A stretch of 50,553 nucleotides of DNA from Caulobacterales bacterium (GTDB lineage: Bacteria > Pseudomonadota > Alphaproteobacteria > Caulobacterales > Caulobacteraceae). The stretch spans positions 82,083 through 132,635 of the forward strand of contig CANJID010000001.1 in the NCBI GenBank assembly GCA_947474395.1, in the 5' to 3' direction. The notes under the pieces were generated by a model, which was given only the letters and a program-made list of their open reading frames with translations, had not been told where the DNA came from and ran no database searches. Positions 33,540 to 40,929 of the stretch are shown in pieces (the stretch's first letter is position 1; every line of letters begins with the position of its first letter). A program made the translations under genes and the position numbers.

Positions 33540-34205
33540 GTGAACCCGTTGCTCCGCCGTCTGGCCCGCCTTTTCCTCATCCTCGCCCTGCCGGCTACGC
33601 TGGCCGCGTGCGGGATCAACACCCTTCCGACCCAGGAAGAGCAGGCCAAGGCGAAGTTCGCCGACCTGCAGTCCGACTATCAGCGTAGAGCCGACCTGAT
33701 CCCGAACCTGGTCTCCACCGTCCAGGGCTACGCCGCGCAGGAGCGGGCGGTGCTGACCGAGGTGACCGAGGCCCGGGCCAGCGCGACCCAGGTGAAGCTC
33801 GACGCCTCGAGCCTGAACGATCCGGCCGCCCTGCAGCGTTTCCAGGAAGCCCAGGATCGCCTGTCCCAGGGGCTCGGCCGGCTGCTCGCGGTCAGCGAGA
33901 ACTATCCGGACCTGAAGTCGAACCAGAACTTCCTGGTGCTGCAGTCCCAGCTCGAGGGCACCGAGAACCGCATCAACGTGTCCCGGCGCGACTACAACGA
34001 GGCGGTCCGCGTCTACAACACGAGCCTGCGCACCTTCCCGATCGCCCTGTGGGCGGCGACCTTCCAGCGTAACCAGAAGCCCATGAGCCTGTTCCAGGCC
34101 GCCGCCACCGCGCAGAACGCCCCGAGCGTCAACTTCAACATCGCCCCGCCGGGCGGCGCCACCACCACGACCACCACGACCTCGAACGCCACGACCACGC
34201 GATGA
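33540..34205 (+). CDS. lemA: LemA family lipoprotein
   Basis: 221 residues. The signal peptide ends in the lipobox LAAC (C24), so the protein is lipid-anchored. The helical body carries ADLQSDYQRRADLIPNLVSTVQGYAAQE and ENRINVSRRDYNEAVRVYN, the LemA signatures. The tail is Thr-rich (GGATTTTTTTSNATTTR). GTG 33540 follows GAGAGGGGACC. It overlaps the next gene by four bases (ATGA). LemA and TPM proteins are commonly paired; their function is uncertain. Confidence 0.92.
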   Translation: MNPLLRRLARLFLILALPATLAACGINTLPTQEEQAKAKFADLQSDYQRRADLIPNLVSTVQGYAAQERAVLTEVTEARASATQVKLDASSLNDPAALQRFQEAQDRLSQGLGRLLAVSENYPDLKSNQNFLVLQSQLEGTENRINVSRRDYNEAVRVYNTSLRTFPIALWAATFQRNQKPMSLFQAAATAQNAPSVNFNIAPPGGATTTTTTTSNATTTR

Positions 34206-34996
34206 CCCGCGCGTTCGGCAGGCTCCTCGCCGCCCTGGTCCTGGCCGTCCTCGCGGCGGCCTGGACGGGGTCGGGGGCGCTTGCGGCGGATCTGAAGTTC
34301 CCGGCGCTGACCGGCCGGGTGGTGGACGAGGCGGGGGTGATCGGCCCCGAGGTCGAGGCCAACCTCGACCAGAAGCTCGCCAAGCTGGAGGCCGACACCG
34401 GCCGCCAGCTGGTGGTGGTGACCCTGAACTCCCTGCAGGGCGACGACATCGCGAGCTACGGCTATCAGCTCGGCCGCGCCTGGGGCATCGGCCAGAAGAA
34501 GGAGAACAACGGGCTCCTCTTCATCATCGCGCCGAACGAGAAGAAGGTGCGGGTCGAGGTCGGCTACGGCCTGGAAGGCATCATCACCGACGCCCTCTCG
34601 GCCATCATCCTGCAGAGTCAGGTCCTGCCGCGCTTCAAGGCCGGGGACATGGAGGGCGGCATCGTCGCCGGGGCCGACGCCCTGGTGGACCAGCTCAGCC
34701 TTCCGCCCGACGAGGCGGCGGCGCGGGCCAAGGCCGCGGCCCAGGCGCCGGCGCGGGAAAAGAGCGATCCCGTCGCCACGGCGATCGTCATCGTCATCCT
34801 CATGGTCTTCCTCTTCATGATGTTCCGCCAGAGCCGGCGGCGGGGCGGGGTGCTGCCCTGGCTCATCGCCGGCGCCCTGAGCAGCCATAACGACCGCGGC
34901 GGCTGGGGCGGCGGCGGCGGTTTCGGAGGGGGCGGCGGCGGATTTGGCGGCGGGGGCGGCTCCTTCGGGGGCGGCGGCTCGTCGGGGAGCTGGTGA
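34202..34996 (+). CDS. TPM domain-containing protein (YgcG-like)
   Basis: 264 residues. A signal peptide (ALVLAVLAAAWTGSGALA) precedes a TPM domain (VVDEAGVIGPEVEANLDQKLAKLE, then QLVVVTLNSLQGDDIASYGYQLGRAWGIG and NGLLFIIAPNEKKVRVEVGYGLEG). A single helix (ATAIVIVILMVFLFMMF) follows, then a Gly-rich tail with blocks such as GGGGGFGGGGG. It sits in the periplasm with a membrane anchor and glycine tail inside or at the membrane. It is translationally coupled with lemA and followed by a second TPM protein. Confidence 0.9.
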   Translation: MTRAFGRLLAALVLAVLAAAWTGSGALAADLKFPALTGRVVDEAGVIGPEVEANLDQKLAKLEADTGRQLVVVTLNSLQGDDIASYGYQLGRAWGIGQKKENNGLLFIIAPNEKKVRVEVGYGLEGIITDALSAIILQSQVLPRFKAGDMEGGIVAGADALVDQLSLPPDEAAARAKAAAQAPAREKSDPVATAIVIVILMVFLFMMFRQSRRRGGVLPWLIAGALSSHNDRGGWGGGGGFGGGGGGFGGGGGSFGGGGSSGSW

Positions 34997-34997
34997 G

Positions 34998-35693
34998 ATG
35001 GCTGGCGAGATGCTGAGCGCGGACCATCACCGGCAGATCATGGAGGCCGTGGCGGCCGCCGAGGCCAAGACCCGCGGCGAGATCGCCTGCATCCTGGCCC
35101 AGGAGGTCTCGGCCTATCCGGAGACCACCATCGCCTGGGCGGCGGGGGCGGCGCTGGTCCTGCCGCCGCTGGGCCTGTTCATCGGCCTGCGTCCCGACGT
35201 GATCGACGCGGCGCTGGGCGGCTGGAGCGTGGCCCATCCGGCCGCAGGCTCAGGCCTGATGGAGATGCTGGGCGGCTATGCGATCGCGCAGGGCGTGATC
35301 TTCGGCGTCGTGGCGGCCCTGCTGACCTTCATGCCGAAGCTGCGGCGGGCCCTGACCCCGCCGGCGGTCAAGCGGCGGCGAGTGAAGCTCATGGCGCTGC
35401 AGCACTTCCTGGCCATGGGCGTGCACCAGGACGAATCGCGGACCGGAGTGCTGATCTTCGCCGCCCTCGGCGAACACCAGGTCGAGATCGTCGCCGACAA
35501 GGCCATCCACGAGAAGGTCGGCCAGACGGCCTGGAACGAAGCGGCGGGGGCGGTGGTTGCCGGTATGCGCGGCGGCGAGCCCGGCGAGGGCTTCGTCCGC
35601 GCGGTGCAGATCTGCGGAGCGGCGCTGGCGACCCACTACCCCTCGCGGGGCAAGAAGGCCAACGCCCTCCCGGACCGGCTGGTGGAACTTTAG
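34998..35693 (+). CDS. Second TPM domain-containing membrane protein
   Basis: 231 residues. It starts MAGEMLSADHHRQIMEAVAAAEAKTRGEIACILAQEVSAYP, a short TPM-like segment, interrupted by two hydrophobic stretches (AWAAGAALVLPPLGLFIGL and GGYAIAQGVIFGVVAALLTF). It closes with SRTGVLIFAALGEHQVEIVADKAIHEKVG, the TPM half. ATG 34998 is one base after the upstream stop with GGGGAGCTGG before it; a longer frame to 34944 lies inside the upstream glycine tail. Probably a partner of the upstream TPM/LemA proteins. Confidence 0.85.
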   Translation: MAGEMLSADHHRQIMEAVAAAEAKTRGEIACILAQEVSAYPETTIAWAAGAALVLPPLGLFIGLRPDVIDAALGGWSVAHPAAGSGLMEMLGGYAIAQGVIFGVVAALLTFMPKLRRALTPPAVKRRRVKLMALQHFLAMGVHQDESRTGVLIFAALGEHQVEIVADKAIHEKVGQTAWNEAAGAVVAGMRGGEPGEGFVRAVQICGAALATHYPSRGKKANALPDRLVEL

Positions 35694-35701
35694 AGGTTCG
35701 C

Positions 35702-36184
35702 GTGAAGAGTCAGGCTCTGGGGGCTTTGGGGTTCGGATGGCTGGCCTTGACCGGCGGCGCCGCCCACGCCCAGTGCACGACCAGCCCGGCCAACGACGTC
35801 ACCGTGGTGATCTGCCCGGGACGGGTCGATACGCTGCGCACCGATCCCAACGGCAATGTCAGCGGCATGATCGGCGGACGGCCCTTCAGCGGGGTCGAGA
35901 CCTCGGCGGGGAGCATCACCGGCCGCCTCGGTTCGCAGCCCTACGAGATCCAGGGCGGACGGTCGCCCGATCCCCTCGCCCCCAACGCCGCCTCGACCTG
36001 GCCGCCGCCGCTGGCGACCGGCCTGCCGCCTCCAGGGATCGCGCAGCCGTCGGTGCAGCCCTACACGGCCACGGACGCGGCGACCCGCGAGGCCCTGCTG
36101 CGGCGCTACGAATATCTGCGCAAGGAACGGGAGAAGGCCGCCCGGGCGCAGGCTGAAAAGCCCACGCCCGAAGCGAAGCGCTAG
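35702..36184 (+). CDS. Secreted protein of unknown function
   Basis: 160 residues, no recognised family. A signal peptide (ALGFGWLALTGGAAHAQC) is followed by DVTVVICPGRVDTLRTDPNG and SGMIGGRPFSGVETSAGS, then a proline-rich part and a charged C-terminal helix (LRRYEYLRKEREKAARAQAEK). Two cysteines (C25 and C38) may pair. GTG 35702 lies eight bases after the TPM stop, so it is likely the last gene of the lemA operon. The stop overlaps the convergent transporter. Confidence 0.72.
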   Translation: MKSQALGALGFGWLALTGGAAHAQCTTSPANDVTVVICPGRVDTLRTDPNGNVSGMIGGRPFSGVETSAGSITGRLGSQPYEIQGGRSPDPLAPNAASTWPPPLATGLPPPGIAQPSVQPYTATDAATREALLRRYEYLRKEREKAARAQAEKPTPEAKR

Positions 36185-37542
36185 ACTGCCGGCGCCGCCT
36201 CGACCGCCCCGGTCCGCGGCACGTGGCGGCGGATCAGGGTCAGCGAGACGAAGGCCAGGGCGATGGTGCAGCCGATGGCGAAGAAGAAGCCGCGGGTGCC
36301 GAACGCCTCGATGATCGAGTTGCCGATCAGGGGGCTCAGGATCGAGCCCAGCCGGCCGAGCCCGACCGCCCAGCCCACGCCCGTGCCCCGCACCTCGGTG
36401 GCGTAGATGTAGGCCCCCAGCGCGTACATGGTCGTCTGCACCCCGTTCAGGAACCCGCCCTGAAGCGTGAGCATGATCAAGAGGTTGGTGCTGGGGACGC
36501 TGGGGTCGAGCGGCACGAGGCCGAGCCCGACGCTGGCGAGGGCGGCGCCCGCCGCCATGACCAGGAGGGCCGTCCGCGAGCCGAACTTGCCGAAGGCGAG
36601 GGCGCCGATGAGGGCGAAAAGCACGCCGCCGAGGTTGAAGTACATCAACCCGGTCGAGGTCATGGCGGGCGGGTAGCCCGCCTCGCCGAGCATCGCCGGC
36701 AGGTAGTTCACCACCCCGTAGACGCTGAGCAGGCTGAAGAACATCGCGCCCCACAGGCCGAGCGTGTCGCGCAGGTAGTAGGGGCTGAGCACGGCGCCGA
36801 CCGAGACCTTCTCGGGCTTGCGTTCGCCGGTGTCGATGAACTCGGCGTCCGCGTCGACCGTATGGCCCATCCGGCCCAGGAGCTTGGAGAGGTCGGCCCG
36901 GCGCTCGGCGCGGCGCGACAGGAAGCGCGGCGATTCCGGCAGGACGAAGAACATGATGACGGCGATCACCAGGGGGAGCAGGCCCCCGATCAGGAACAGG
37001 GCCTCCCATCCGGCGGTCGGCAGGACCTTGGCCGCCACGAGGCTGCCGACCGTTCCGCCGATCGGAATGCCGATGATGCCGAGGGTGACCCCGAGGCTGC
37101 GGCGGCGCGAAGGCGTCAGCTCGGCCAGCAGGGCCGCCGCGTTCGGCATGGCGCCGCCGAGGCCGAGGCCTCCAAGGAACCGCAGCGGATAGAGCATCGG
37201 GATGCCCTTCACGAACGAGATGGCGATGGTCGCCAGGGCGAACAGCAGCACGCAGCAGATCAGGGTGGGACGGCGGCCGACCCGGTCGCCGACGGTGCCG
37301 AACAGGGCGGTGCCCAGGGCCATGCCGGCGAAACCGGCGGTCAGCACATATTGGAAATCGCCGCGGGTGACGCCCCAGGCCTTGATGAGCACCGGGATCG
37401 CCAGCGACAGGATCTGGTTGTCGAAGCCGTCCAGGATCACGGCCAGGGCGGCGATCACCAGGGCGGCCTTCTGGTAGGCGCTCCACTTCCCGTCATCGAT
37501 GATGCGGCCGATGTCGACGATGGGCTTTCCGTTGCTCGCCAC
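36181..37542 (-). CDS. MFS transporter, AAHS (aromatic acid:H+ symporter)-like
   Basis: 453 residues, twelve helices. AVILDGFDNQILSLAIPVL carries the DGFD helix-1 motif of the AAHS family, GTVGDRVGRRPTLIC is the loop 2-3 MFS signature, and LRFLGGLGLGGAMPNAAALLAELTPSRRR the helix-4 stretch. Such transporters import benzoate-like acids; substrate here is not defined. No aromatic catabolic gene is nearby. ATG 37542 lacks a strong ribosome site. The 208 bases upstream to the repeat protein hold a CtrA-like half-site pair. Confidence 0.9.
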   Translation of the reverse strand: MASNGKPIVDIGRIIDDGKWSAYQKAALVIAALAVILDGFDNQILSLAIPVLIKAWGVTRGDFQYVLTAGFAGMALGTALFGTVGDRVGRRPTLICCVLLFALATIAISFVKGIPMLYPLRFLGGLGLGGAMPNAAALLAELTPSRRRSLGVTLGIIGIPIGGTVGSLVAAKVLPTAGWEALFLIGGLLPLVIAVIMFFVLPESPRFLSRRAERRADLSKLLGRMGHTVDADAEFIDTGERKPEKVSVGAVLSPYYLRDTLGLWGAMFFSLLSVYGVVNYLPAMLGEAGYPPAMTSTGLMYFNLGGVLFALIGALAFGKFGSRTALLVMAAGAALASVGLGLVPLDPSVPSTNLLIMLTLQGGFLNGVQTTMYALGAYIYATEVRGTGVGWAVGLGRLGSILSPLIGNSIIEAFGTRGFFFAIGCTIALAFVSLTLIRRHVPRTGAVEAAPAV

Positions 37543-37713
37543 TGTGCGTTCCCCGGGTTTCTTTTTCTGAGCGTGGACCCCCCACGCGAAGGCAATGCGT
37601 AGCAGCCCGGCGCCCCGGTTGGTAGGGGGCCTGACATCGCCCGCATCGCATGCAGTCCGCGCTTTCGGTTCGCTTGCGGCGCGACTGCAGGACGCTCCGG
37701 GAACGATCCATGG

Positions 37714-37727
37714 TTAAAGGCCGTTAA
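37714..37727. promoter_or_regulatory. CtrA-like TTAA-N6-TTAA element
   Basis: TTAA at 37714 and TTAA at 37724 are separated by six bases; on the minus strand it reads TTAACGGCCTTTAACC. The caulobacterial CtrA consensus is TTAA-N7-TTAAC, so the spacing is one short. It lies 24 bases before the gene at 37751 and could be a weak site or chance. Confidence 0.35.
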
Positions 37728-37750
37728 GCTTTGGTCGAGGGAGACCGGGG

Positions 37751-38569
37751 ATGAAGCCGATCATCGCAGTCGCCGCGCTCTGCGGCTTGGGCGCGGTCCT
37801 GGCCGCCGGCGCCGCCGTGGGCGAGACCCAGTCGCGTCCGCCCTACGCCAAGGCCGGCGAGTGCTACGCGCGCACGGTGAAGCCCGCCGTCTACGGCACC
37901 GAGACCCGCCAGGTGGTGGACACCGAGGCCTGGACCGAGACCCGCCCCGTCGCCGCCGTCACCAAGCTGATCGAGCGCCAGGTGGTGGTCCGGCCCGAGA
38001 AGATCGAACGGACCTGGCATGAGGCCGTCTATCGCGACGAGGTCCGCTGGGTGACGCGCCCCGGCCCGCGCCAGGTGGTGCAGGAGGCTCCGCGCTACGA
38101 GACCCGCCAGGAGAAGGTGCTGATCGAGGCCGGCCGCTATGAGTGGCAGCGCAGCTTCGCCCCCATCGCCCAGACCTACGGCGCCCCCGGCTACAACCAG
38201 ACCCTCGTCTACGCCACCGGCGAGGTCTACTGCCGGGTCTGGATCGAGCCCCGGTACAAGCTGATCGAGAAGACCGTGATGGTCTCGGCCGGCCGCTCCT
38301 ATGAGGTCGAGGGTCCGGCCATCAAGGAGAAGGTCGTTGACCACGTGCTGGTCAGCGAGGGCGGCTGGACCGAGCGCCGCGAGGCCGCCGAATACCGCAC
38401 CGACCGCGAGACCGTGGTGATCGAGCCCGCCCGCACCGAGACCATCCCCCATCCCGCCCGCTACCGCACCGTGACCAACCAGGTGCTGATCACCGGCGAG
38501 CGCGAGGAGTGGGTGAAGATCCCCTGCGCCAAGCCCGCGGCCGCCCCGGTCTACGGCGAGCGGGGCTGA
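37751..38569 (+). CDS. Secreted repeat protein with VPAxY-type beta repeats
   Basis: 272 residues with a signal peptide (IAVAALCGLGAVLAAGAAVG). The mature part opens GECYARTVKPAVYGTETRQVV and repeats the pattern P-A-x-Y-x-T/E-x-x-x-x-V-L/V several times: APRYETRQEKVLIEAGRYEW, AAEYRTDRETVVIEPAR and PARYRTVTNQVLITGEREEW. Comparable repeats occur at the N-terminus of OmpA- or peptidoglycan-binding proteins; here they stand alone and end with a single cysteine (KIPC). Two cysteines near YCRVW and CYAR could pair. Probably periplasmic; function unknown. Confidence 0.78.
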   Translation: MKPIIAVAALCGLGAVLAAGAAVGETQSRPPYAKAGECYARTVKPAVYGTETRQVVDTEAWTETRPVAAVTKLIERQVVVRPEKIERTWHEAVYRDEVRWVTRPGPRQVVQEAPRYETRQEKVLIEAGRYEWQRSFAPIAQTYGAPGYNQTLVYATGEVYCRVWIEPRYKLIEKTVMVSAGRSYEVEGPAIKEKVVDHVLVSEGGWTERREAAEYRTDRETVVIEPARTETIPHPARYRTVTNQVLITGEREEWVKIPCAKPAAAPVYGERG

Positions 38570-38590
38570 GCCTCACAAAGCCGGCATTCC

Positions 38591-38629
38591 TGATTCGGTC
38601 GTTGACTCCGGCGACCGGAGTCGGAATCA
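38591..38629. terminator. Nested inverted repeat between the repeat protein and imuA
   Basis: Outer arms TGATTC/GAATCA (38591-38596 and 38624-38629) enclose an inner perfect stem GACTCCGG-cga-CCGGAGTC (38604-38622). No T-run follows, so it is either a weak terminator for the upstream gene or part of the imuA promoter region; a TTGACT sequence lies across the left inner arm. Confidence 0.45.
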
Positions 38630-38636
38630 ATGATGA

Positions 38637-38651
38637 GAACAAAATAGCAAC
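38637..38651 (-). promoter_or_regulatory. LexA (SOS) box-like site upstream of imuA
   Basis: Reads GTTG-N7-GTTC on the minus strand (GAAC-AAAATAG-CAAC on the plus). The alphaproteobacterial LexA consensus is GTTC-N7-GTTC, so one base differs. It ends 21 bases before the imuA start, and imuA-imuB-dnaE2 cassettes are SOS-controlled in Caulobacter. Confidence 0.6.
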
Positions 38652-38672
38652 ATATCGGTGAAGGTGGTGTCA

Positions 38673-39497
38673 ATGCCCGTCCAGGGCGCCCTTGCGGACC
38701 TGCGTCGTTCCATCCGGACGATCGAGGGCGTACAGGCCGCTCCGCGTCGGGCGACCGCGGCGGTGGCGTTGGGTTTCGAGCCCATCGACAGCCATTTCGA
38801 GCAGGCCGGCTTGCCGCCGGGCGCGCACCAGGCGGCGGGGGCGCACGGCGATCCCCTGGCGGCCTGGGGCTTCGGCTGCGCCCTGGTCTGCCGGGTGCTG
38901 GCGCAGCGCGAGGGCGGCCGCGCCCTGATGGTGCAGGAGTCCAGCGCCGTGCGGGAGGCGGGCAAGCCCTACGCCCCGGGCCTGCTGGCCTTCGGGCTCG
39001 ATCCGGACCGGCTGGCCTTCGTCGAGGTGCGCCACGGGGCCGAGGCGCTGCGGGTGGCGAACGAGGCGCTGAAGTCGCGGGCCGTGGCGGTGGTGCTGGT
39101 GGAGCTGTGCGACGGGGCGATCCTGGCGGACCTGTCGGTCACCCGCCGCTTCAACCTCGCCGCACGCCGGGCCGGGGCGCTCGCCATCGTCATCACCCCG
39201 ACCCTGGAGGGGACCAGCGCCGCCCTGACCCGCTGGCGCGTGACGCCGGCGCCCACGGCGGGACCCCGCCGCAGGCTGGGCGCGCCCGCCTTCGACCTCG
39301 AACTTACCCGCAACCGCCTTGGGCCCACGGGGGCATGGACCGTGGAATGGGACTGCCATGACCGCCGCTTCCGATCCCCCGCGCCGCTTCCTGCATCTGT
39401 GGCTCGACCGGCTGTCGATCGACCGGACGCTCCGGGCCGGCAGCTTCCCGCCTCATCCGGCGGGGGCGCCCCTGGCGCTTATCGCCAAGCAGGCTAG
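38673..39497 (+). CDS. imuA: SOS mutagenesis protein ImuA
   Basis: 274 residues of the ImuA (RecA/SulA-like) family, which acts with ImuB and DnaE2 in damage-induced mutagenesis. It contains LGFEPIDSHFEQAGLPPGAHQ, the stretch VLVELCDGAILADLSVTRRFNLAARRAGALAIVI, and near the end WTVEWDCHDRRF. ATG 38673 has AAGGTGGTG upstream; a GTG at 38658 is an alternative. The last 140 bases overlap imuB in a different frame, giving a Pro/Ala-rich tail. A LexA-like site lies in front. Confidence 0.88.
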   Translation: MPVQGALADLRRSIRTIEGVQAAPRRATAAVALGFEPIDSHFEQAGLPPGAHQAAGAHGDPLAAWGFGCALVCRVLAQREGGRALMVQESSAVREAGKPYAPGLLAFGLDPDRLAFVEVRHGAEALRVANEALKSRAVAVVLVELCDGAILADLSVTRRFNLAARRAGALAIVITPTLEGTSAALTRWRVTPAPTAGPRRRLGAPAFDLELTRNRLGPTGAWTVEWDCHDRRFRSPAPLPASVARPAVDRPDAPGRQLPASSGGGAPGAYRQAG

Positions 39498-40929
39498 CGC
39501 CGTCCGCCTGGAAGCGACCGACGCGGTCGCGGAGGGCCTCGGCCTCTCCCCCGGCCTGACCCTGTCGGACGCCCGCGCCCGCATCCCCGAACTGGTCACC
39601 GCCGACGCCGACCCGGCCGCCGACCTCGCCCTCCTGGAACGCCTCGCCGACGCCTGCCGCCGCTACACCCCCGCGCTGGCCCTCGACGCCCCGGACAGCC
39701 TGGTCCTGGACATCACCGGAACCGAGCGCCTGTGGGACGGGGAGGGGGCCATGGGGGCGGACCTCCTGGGCCGGCTGGAAAAGCTCGGCCTCTCCGGCCG
39801 CATCGGGATCGCCGACACCCCCGGCGCGGCCTGGGCGATGGCGCGGTTCGGCGGCGCGCCTGTCGCCGTGGTCCCCCCCGGCAAGACCGCCGCCGCCCTC
39901 GATCCCCTGCCCATCGCCGCCCTGCGCCTCGACGCGGACATGCAGCTTCTGCTCAAGCGCCTGGGCCTGCGCCGGGTCAGCCAGATCACCGCCCAGCCTC
40001 GCGCGGCCCTGGCCCGACGGCTGGGGGAGGGGTTCCTGGACCGGCTGGACGAGACCCTGGGGCGGCGGTCCTGCGCCCTGACCCTGCGCCTGGAGGCCGC
40101 GCCCTACCGGGCCGAGCGGCGGCTGTGGGAGCCCGTCTCTTCCGAGGACCAGGTGCTGCGCCTGACGCAATTCCTCGCCGCGCGCCTCGCCGAACGGCTG
40201 GAGGGGGAGGGCCTGGGCGGACGCCGGTTCCTGCTGGAGCTCTGCCGCGTCGATGGGGCGGTCCGGCGGCTGGAGGTGGCGACCAGCCGGCCCCTGCGCG
40301 ACCCGCCCCGCATCGCCGCCCTGTTCAATGAGCGCCTGGCCGGACTGAACGAGGGGCTGGAGGCCGACTTCGGCTTCGACCACCTGCGCCTCACCGCCCT
40401 CGAGACCGAGCCCTGCCGCCCGCAGGCAATGGACCTGCTGGAGACCCCCGGCGGGGACGCGGACCTCGCGAGCCTCGCAGACCGCCTCGCCGCGCGCCTG
40501 GGGCAGGGGGCGGTGCGCCGCCTCACCCCCGCCCCCGACAGCCAGGTCCCCGAGCGCGCCGCCCGCGCCGCTCCCTTCGCCGCCGTCGCCAAACCGGCCT
40601 GGGGGCAGGAGCGAGCCCCCCGCTACGGCGCGGTCATGCTGCGGCCCTTGCGCCTGTTCTCCCCGCCCCAGCCGATCGAGGTGATCGCCGAGGTCCCCGA
40701 AGGCCTGCCCGAACAATTCACCTGGCGGCGGGTCGCCCGCCGCATCGCCGCCGGCGAGGGCCCCGAACGGATCGAGCCGGAATGGGCCCGGGACCGGGAG
40801 GCCGCCCGGGTGCGCGACTACTACCGCCTGGAGGACGAACGGGGGCGCCGCTACTGGGTGTTCCGCGAGGGCCGCTTCGGCGAGCCCGCGGGCCATCCCC
40901 GCTGGTTCCTGCACGGCCTCTTCCCATGA
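39358..40929 (+). CDS. imuB: Y-family polymerase-like protein ImuB
   Basis: 523 residues. The Y-family fold is seen in PRRFLHLWLDRLSIDRTLR, LSPGLTLSDARARIPEL, ALDAPDSLVLDITGTERLWDG and IGIADTPGAAWAMARFG; the C-terminal little-finger-like part ends YYRLEDERGRRYWVFREGRF. The DLDxD/YD catalytic aspartates of active DinB are not preserved (LHLWLDRL replaces the first), as expected of ImuB, which is a platform protein that bridges the clamp and DnaE2. ATG 39358 chosen; the ATG codon lies inside imuA. The stop overlaps the dnaE2 start. Confidence 0.92.
   Translation: MTAASDPPRRFLHLWLDRLSIDRTLRAGSFPPHPAGAPLALIAKQASAVRLEATDAVAEGLGLSPGLTLSDARARIPELVTADADPAADLALLERLADACRRYTPALALDAPDSLVLDITGTERLWDGEGAMGADLLGRLEKLGLSGRIGIADTPGAAWAMARFGGAPVAVVPPGKTAAALDPLPIAALRLDADMQLLLKRLGLRRVSQITAQPRAALARRLGEGFLDRLDETLGRRSCALTLRLEAAPYRAERRLWEPVSSEDQVLRLTQFLAARLAERLEGEGLGGRRFLLELCRVDGAVRRLEVATSRPLRDPPRIAALFNERLAGLNEGLEADFGFDHLRLTALETEPCRPQAMDLLETPGGDADLASLADRLAARLGQGAVRRLTPAPDSQVPERAARAAPFAAVAKPAWGQERAPRYGAVMLRPLRLFSPPQPIEVIAEVPEGLPEQFTWRRVARRIAAGEGPERIEPEWARDREAARVRDYYRLEDERGRRYWVFREGRFGEPAGHPRWFLHGLFP

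Noticed and set aside
39319-39357. ImuB start at ATG 39319
   Set aside because: The extra 13 residues lie wholly in the imuA tail and are not part of the conserved ImuB opening at ATG 39358.
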